From: Polytrichum commune
Lineage: Eukaryota > Streptophyta > Polytrichopsida > Polytrichales > Polytrichaceae
Assembly (NCBI GenBank): GCA_950295325.1
Contig: OX485809.1
Span: 13,082,001 to 13,146,000, forward strand
Direction: 5' to 3'
Length of the DNA: 64,000 nt
Positions 59,122 to 64,000 of the stretch are shown one piece after another. A model generated the notes under the pieces. That model made no database searches. It was not told the origin of the DNA and was given only the letters and a program-made list of their open reading frames with translations. Position numbers and translations under genes: made by a program. Each line of letters starts with the position of its first letter. The first letter of the stretch is position 1.

Positions 59122-59519
59122 GGGGTTGTCACACCTCTTTCTTCCCATTCTCGGAGAATGGAGAATGGGGACGTGGCACGCACTCCTTGAATGGCGAAGG
59201 GCCCATTCTCGGAGAATGGAGAATGGAGAATGAAGAAAACTTCTTCTCCTCCACAAGTGAAGAATGGAGAATAGATAAAACTTCTTGTGCGAAGGTTTTA
59301 CTATTTTTCACCTGGGGTCGCTTCTTTTAAGCGTGTGAATAGAGCGTGTGAGTAGAGCACAAATTCTTATCACATGCGGGTGGCAATGGTAATTCCCATT
59401 CTCCATTCTCCACGGGCCACAAAGGGGTGTCACACCTTTCTTTGTGGAGAAGCTATCCTATTGGCTCCTCTTTTTCCTCATTCTCCATTCTCCATACTCC
59501 GAGGAGGTGTGACAACCCC
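59122..59519. mobile_element. 398-bp MITE with TA flanks and internal ATTCTCCATTCTC repeats
   Basis: Left end GGGGTTGTCACACCTC pairs with the right end GAGGTGTGACAACCCC; TA flanks both ends (59120-59121 and 59520-59521), as in mariner-type insertions. Inside, GAGAATGGAGAATGG and its inverse ATTCTCCATTCTCC recur at least four times each way, twice as the palindrome CCATTCTCGGAGAATGG. GGGGTGTCACACC is also repeated internally near 59425. Confidence 0.7.
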
Positions 59520-59521
59520 TA

Positions 59522-60182
59522 TTATCTAGCTAGTGCCGAGCCTGGTTGGCAAATGATGTTGCATGGCTTAACAGTAGAGGTTTTAAGCTTTAGGCACTGA
59601 CCCTCCCATCGGTACCTAGACATGAGGCATGAATGTAGGAGCTTTAAAAGTGTCACTTCCCGCCCTTGTCATTGGTTGTTTTTAGTCTTATTAACTATGA
59701 GGGCACAAGGAGCTCCATTAACAAAAACCGATGGTAAGATAGATGAGTAGCAAGGCAGTTGGGGATGGGACAAAAATTATCCAGCAATCGTTGCTTGATA
59801 GATAAAACAATGACCATGTGTGAAAGCTACTTAACTAAAACCTACTCGACAATCTTTGGAGCAAGTTCTTGTAGGTGCATTGGGATAGCCGGATGCCTCC
59901 GCTATAACCGAGGGAGCTTTAACCAAGTTTTAGGAAAAACTTTGGTTATTTGGTAAAGTCAGGTGGGGAGGGGGCATCATGAAGATGGTGCTAAAACCAT
60001 CACTTTAAGAACTGAGCATGGATTGGAGAACTTTAGAGGAAATATGTTAGTAATTAGCAATTAACATGGGACTTCAACACACCAAAATATGTCTCATTTG
60101 ATTTATATATGCATAAGTTATAAGGGTTCAATTTTCCGTTGGTAGAAGATCCAAAACAAACACACAACTTCAAGTGATGTAT
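59522..60182. other. Intergenic DNA, no gene recognised
   Basis: No domain; one 65-codon ORF at 59759-59956. Confidence 0.35.
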
Positions 60183-60208
60183 TAGGGTTTAGGGTTTAGG
60201 GTTTAGGG
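60183..60208 (+). repeat. Interstitial telomere-type repeat (TTTAGGG)n
   Basis: About 3.5 units of TTTAGGG, the plant (Arabidopsis-type) telomere repeat. It directly adjoins the inverted R2 repeat. Confidence 0.8.
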
Positions 60209-60219
60209 GTGTAGGGTGT

Positions 60220-60850
60220 TGCGGCGTCACAAAACTTGTGTTGAGAGGTGGGTCGACCAAAAAGCTAGGCCCAACTTTCAACACAAGTCCCAAGCCTTGC
60301 CTTCAAAAAGTGTTGCCATGTACGATCCAATTCCTACTTGGGACTTAAAGACTTGGGACCCCATTTGAAGTGGTAAGTCCCAACTTCCGTGCTCTCAACA
60401 ATTGAGATTGCACGGATCGAAATCAAGTGACCTCGGACTTAGGACTTGGAACCCCATGTGAAGTGGCACTAAGTTGAGAGCTACTTCACACATGAGCCAA
60501 GAGCCGTGGCCATGAAATCATGAGAGCCCAACAAAGACCGTCCCAAGACACTTCCAAAATTGTGTAATGTAGTGTGAAGTCATACGTGACCGGGCCCTCA
60601 ACCGAATGCCATACCTACCTCCAAGAGATGATTTTTGAAGATAATCCAAGTGACCATGAAACATGATCCATTTAATTCCACGTAGGAATCCACGTAAAGT
60701 TTACATCCATCTTGCATTCGCTCACTCCGTTGGTCCCTCAAGCACAGTGTGGAGCGAACTTGGACCGGCACCACATTTTTCACCAATGGGAGTGCTAGAA
60801 TGAAGTGCAATAGTCACGGGCCCTCAGTCTCATGTGTGAAGTGGCCCTTA
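60220..60850 (-). repeat. R2 repeat, inverted copy
   Basis: Inverse of blocks at 48390-48600 and 50270-50560, including GTCCCAACTTCCGTGCTCTC, CAATTGAGATTGCACGGATC and the GTGTGAAGTGGCCCT signature near 60835. Confidence 0.6.
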
Positions 60851-62931
60851 GTCACATTAGACACATGGTGGGGTGTTTTAAATGGGAGGGGCTATTACTA
60901 GAGAGCCAACTGCAATGCTGGATTGGGACTTAAACATATATATGTGGGAATGACAAGGAACTGTCTCTCTAAATTTGTGATTGACCCATGACTAACTAAA
61001 TTGGACATTTAAATCGGTTTGGCCATCACAAACAATTGCCAGGCGGGCTACCGGATGGGTTTCTTTTTGTATTTAAAAATACATCCTACTTGCGGCAAAG
61101 TGCAATTGGATTCCAAGTAAGTTATATATGGGCTCGGTGGCTTGGCCGGGTGCGTGATGGTGGTGCTTTGCTACTATTAAACTTGGACAGAACCATGGAT
61201 GAAGTCACTGTAGATGTGGCCCCATACTATACATTTTCCGTCCAAAAGTTTAGGATAACAAAAATCTCTGTTTAAAAACCAAGGCATGGTGAACGTGGCT
61301 TTACACTAGGATCCAAGGCCAAAGAAACCACACAATCATATTGGCCGATAGCAAAACTATGGACCCAAGGAGTTTAAACTAGGGTCTTGGTTCAAAGTAT
61401 AATTAAAATGAAGTGGCTCTATTGTGGTAACATTTTCCCATGAAATTTTGGTGTCTCAACTCAAGAAAATATTCCAGTCGATATGAGAAGCTTGGATGTA
61501 ATCCTAGGCCTACACGTAGGGTTTATGATGGGGTTATTTTTGGAACCCAAGTTTCATGGACCTTGACCCTAATATAAACCCACACTCACTTGAATATGAA
61601 CCTTTAACGCACTAAATGTTCCAAGACGAGACTTTCAATTCCACGTGAGCAAAAATTGTTAATAAAAAAGTATATTAATCAATTGTCTTTTCAATGTAGG
61701 TATTGAAGTGTTCATTGGTTCCAAAATCGCAATACACATCATTATCCAATTTAACTATTGCATGTCTAATCAAACTCCGAACGGGACAGTACATGGGCCA
61801 CGCCTGGAAGCAACTCTTCTTTGGTAGAGAAGCTTACCCATAAAAAACGTGACCCATTTGCAACTCATGAGATGCAGATACATGGTTACATGTACTACTC
61901 AAATGCAAATAACAACACATTCATGCACTTATAACAAAACGATATAACAAAGATGTATGGGAAGTACGTAGACTAATTATGTCAAATAAAGTATCTAGAC
62001 ACTATACACTTATGAATGCGGGAACGTACAATGAACGACCTCGAGAAAATACCGTGCCAACATGGCTATTGCCATGCACATGTGGTACCCAAAGATGCCA
62101 TTGCAACGCCAGGTTTAAACCGGACATATTGTAATGACAATTTTGCCGCATAAACCCTTGATAGGAAAACCACAAAATACCAACCGCTCATCAATAACAT
62201 CATAACAAGGGGATGGAATGTAGCCCCACTCATGGTACTAGTCGCAGGCGCAAGAGCCACTACACACATCCCATCGATGAAAAACCTGGAAACAAAACTC
62301 AAAATCCCTCTCATAAAAACAAAAAAAAATTCCAACAAATTAACATAATCACACACAATGTGCACACTCAATACTAGTTCATAAACGAAGACTAGAAAAC
62401 TGACAATTTGTCATAGACCTTCAAGACCTAGCATAACTAAATAAACAAACATATACCCCAATATACTTTACCTTGTAAAACATTGCAACTATACTAACTA
62501 AACCCCACTACAATGGTCACATGCTACCGGTTACCGTTTAACCAACTATCAGTTTCTAATATAGTGTCTACTCCCTGCAAAGGGTGAAGTAGTCTTACAT
62601 CTAATGCCATTGCCCTAGGGAGTGGCCAAGGATGTTTTACGAACATATACTCTATTCACTCCGGCCTCCTCCAGAGACTGGAGTTCTTCTTCTTCTTAAT
62701 TGGGTGGTTATGTTGGGAAGATGATCATCTGAATGGTTATGAACGAGGTAGATGTTGTTGAGGCTATTTGTGAAGAGGTGTATGTTGTGGTCAATTGCTT
62801 GTGTGTTGGCTAGTGCGAGCCCATATGGGAGACCCATCTACCTTATTCTCGGCAAGATGAAACTCTTGGAAATTTGTGAATGGTACACACCACATCTTCA
62901 TAATTGGAGTGGGCCGAAGGGGCAACTTAAA
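60851..62931. other. Intergenic DNA, no gene recognised
   Basis: The 101-codon minus-strand ORF at 62066-62371 is unidentified. 61290-61480 resembles 57780-57960. 62660-62697 is the inverted relative of the 42-bp insert at 46333. Confidence 0.35.
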
Positions 62932-62934
62932 TTA

Positions 62935-63369
62935 GGGGTTGTTTACACCATGGACCATGAAGTTGTCCCAAGGCCTTGTAAAATATGATTGGTTGTTGAA
63001 CTCGTCCCAAGACCACTTCAATTTACATCAAGGAAAAAATGTCAAGAGTGACCATGGAGTTCGAGGTCTCCAACATACATATTTTAAGGCCTACATTATC
63101 TACTGACATGGTCCAACGGGTTTTGCGGTGGGACATGCAAAAGAAGTGCTTTGGTAGAAACATGCTCACTTTTTTTTAGCACACTCACTTTTGGGTGCAT
63201 GGTCATTCCTCTCAGTTCACATTCGGTTTACACCTAGCGAGGGGCCCAAAGGATTTGTAAACTGATTTTTTAAAGAAATTAGACCATGGAAGTTGGACCA
63301 TCAAGTCAGACCATGGGAAAATACCATATTCCATGGCCCAACTTCACGGTCTATGATGTAAACGGACCC
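62935..63369. mobile_element. Harbinger-type MITE, 435 bp, TTA target duplication
   Basis: Left end GGGGTTGTTTACACCATGGA; right end read inward GGGTCCGTTTACATCATAGA. TTA flanks both sides (62932-62934 and 63370-63372). Shares internal blocks with 33334-33888 and the Harbinger terminus at 38626. Confidence 0.8.
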
Positions 63370-64000
63370 TTACTTATTGGTACCCACTCACTCTTATCAA
63401 ACATTGTATTTCGTGTCACCGATCCTATTTATCATGCACAATACTAATTGTAAACCGCCCATGTAGTGTCACCGACACTAAATGTCCACCAAACAAGTAT
63501 TTTTCATCTGTTGTTAAATTTTTTTTGGACATCATAAAATTTACAAACGTTACAACCATTGTCATTTACTAAGCGATTTTTCATTCAAATTTGAACGATC
63601 CAAGACAAAAATAAAATAAAATAAAAATATAGAAAAGGTTGGAAGGCATAAAAAATGGATGAACTAGAGTACGTTAGGATGACAATATTCGTGAGCTTTA
63701 TTCATGAGGAGTGTTCATTTAAGAAAAGAGCTACCACAGGGACATAAAAGTTACCATAGAGCACGAAACGCACATTACTCCCGCGTAGTTACTACACCGC
63801 TCCGATTCCCCCGCCGCGTAACTTACTACCCACCTACCCACCCACCCACCTACCTGCCTACCTACCGACCGACCGTGTACATCCATCCCTTGGCGCCTGT
63901 AAAGGTCCGCGGAAGGACACCCACGTCCCGATAACCGGATGTCGCATTCCGGGTATGGAGGGCAAAAGGCCGCCCGAGGAAGCGCCGGGTGGGGGCGGCC
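63370..64000. other. AT-rich DNA changing to a GC-rich right edge
   Basis: From about 63750 the composition shifts sharply to GC-rich. A CCTACC/CCACC/CCGACC microsatellite lies at about 63827-63875. The final 100 bp (CGGAAGGACACCCACGTCCC, GGGTGGGGGCGGCC) could be the start of a gene or a GC-rich repeat that continues outside; nothing can be named. Confidence 0.35.

Noticed and set aside
46333-62697. Second giant element bounded by inverted GAAGAAGAACTCC...GGAGGAGGCCGGA
   Set aside because: The left copy is itself a complete 42-bp insertion with its own 8-bp flanking repeats, so the two are independent short copies rather than the ends of one 16-kb unit.
63740-64000. Start of ribosomal DNA at the GC-rich right edge
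   Set aside because: The composition fits, but I see no conserved rRNA core sequence in the part shown.

Overview
The window looks like nuclear DNA of a streptophyte (land plant or charophyte alga). Genes have short U-rich GT-AG introns, the 40S ribosomal protein SA gene is closest in wording to plant versions, a TTTAGGG-type interstitial telomere tract is present, and most of the DNA is decayed plant-type transposons (copia, Harbinger, MULE, SINE, MITEs). The gene-poor layout and the style of the MULE and methyltransferase proteins remind me of Chara, but that is an inference, not something shown here.

Layout. 1-8.85 kb: a decayed Ty1/copia pol (minus strand), a 406-bp MITE, and a broken second copy of the ParB-like gene described below. 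8,865-24,846: a 16.0-kb segment with related inverted ends and a perfect 11-bp direct repeat (GCAACCTATAG) on both sides, i.e. a MULE-sized giant DNA transposon. It carries (i) a two-exon MULE transposase with SWIM zinc finger (one in-frame stop), (ii) a small Cys/His ORF, (iii) a two-exon basic nuclear-type protein, (iv) a 64-bp-period array of 24-bp BamHI-centred palindromes, (v) nested MITE copies, and (vi) an uninterrupted 11-exon gene for a 1,088-residue protein. That protein has a ParB/sulfiredoxin-like N-terminal domain and a C-terminal beta-class amino-DNA-methyltransferase fold (motif order IV-X-I). This ParB-methyltransferase, an architecture otherwise typical of bacterial/phage proteins, riding on a eukaryotic transposon is the main discovery candidate.

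24.9-64 kb: mostly intergenic repeat-rich DNA around one clear host gene, RPSA (40S ribosomal protein SA, five exons, minus strand, 30,264-33,056). Around it lie a Harbinger transposase pseudogene with two short TIR/TTA-TSD relatives, a four-copy tRNA-like SINE family, a large foldback element, several MITEs, a LINE-like remnant, a two-exon coiled-coil gene (51.1-51.7 kb), and many poly(G)/poly(C) tracts.

How it fits together: if the 16-kb boundaries are right, the transposase would move the unit, and the ParB-methyltransferase, basic protein and palindrome array are cargo that could mark or organise element DNA. That functional link is inference; the domains, exon phases, palindromes and direct repeats are read directly from the sequence.
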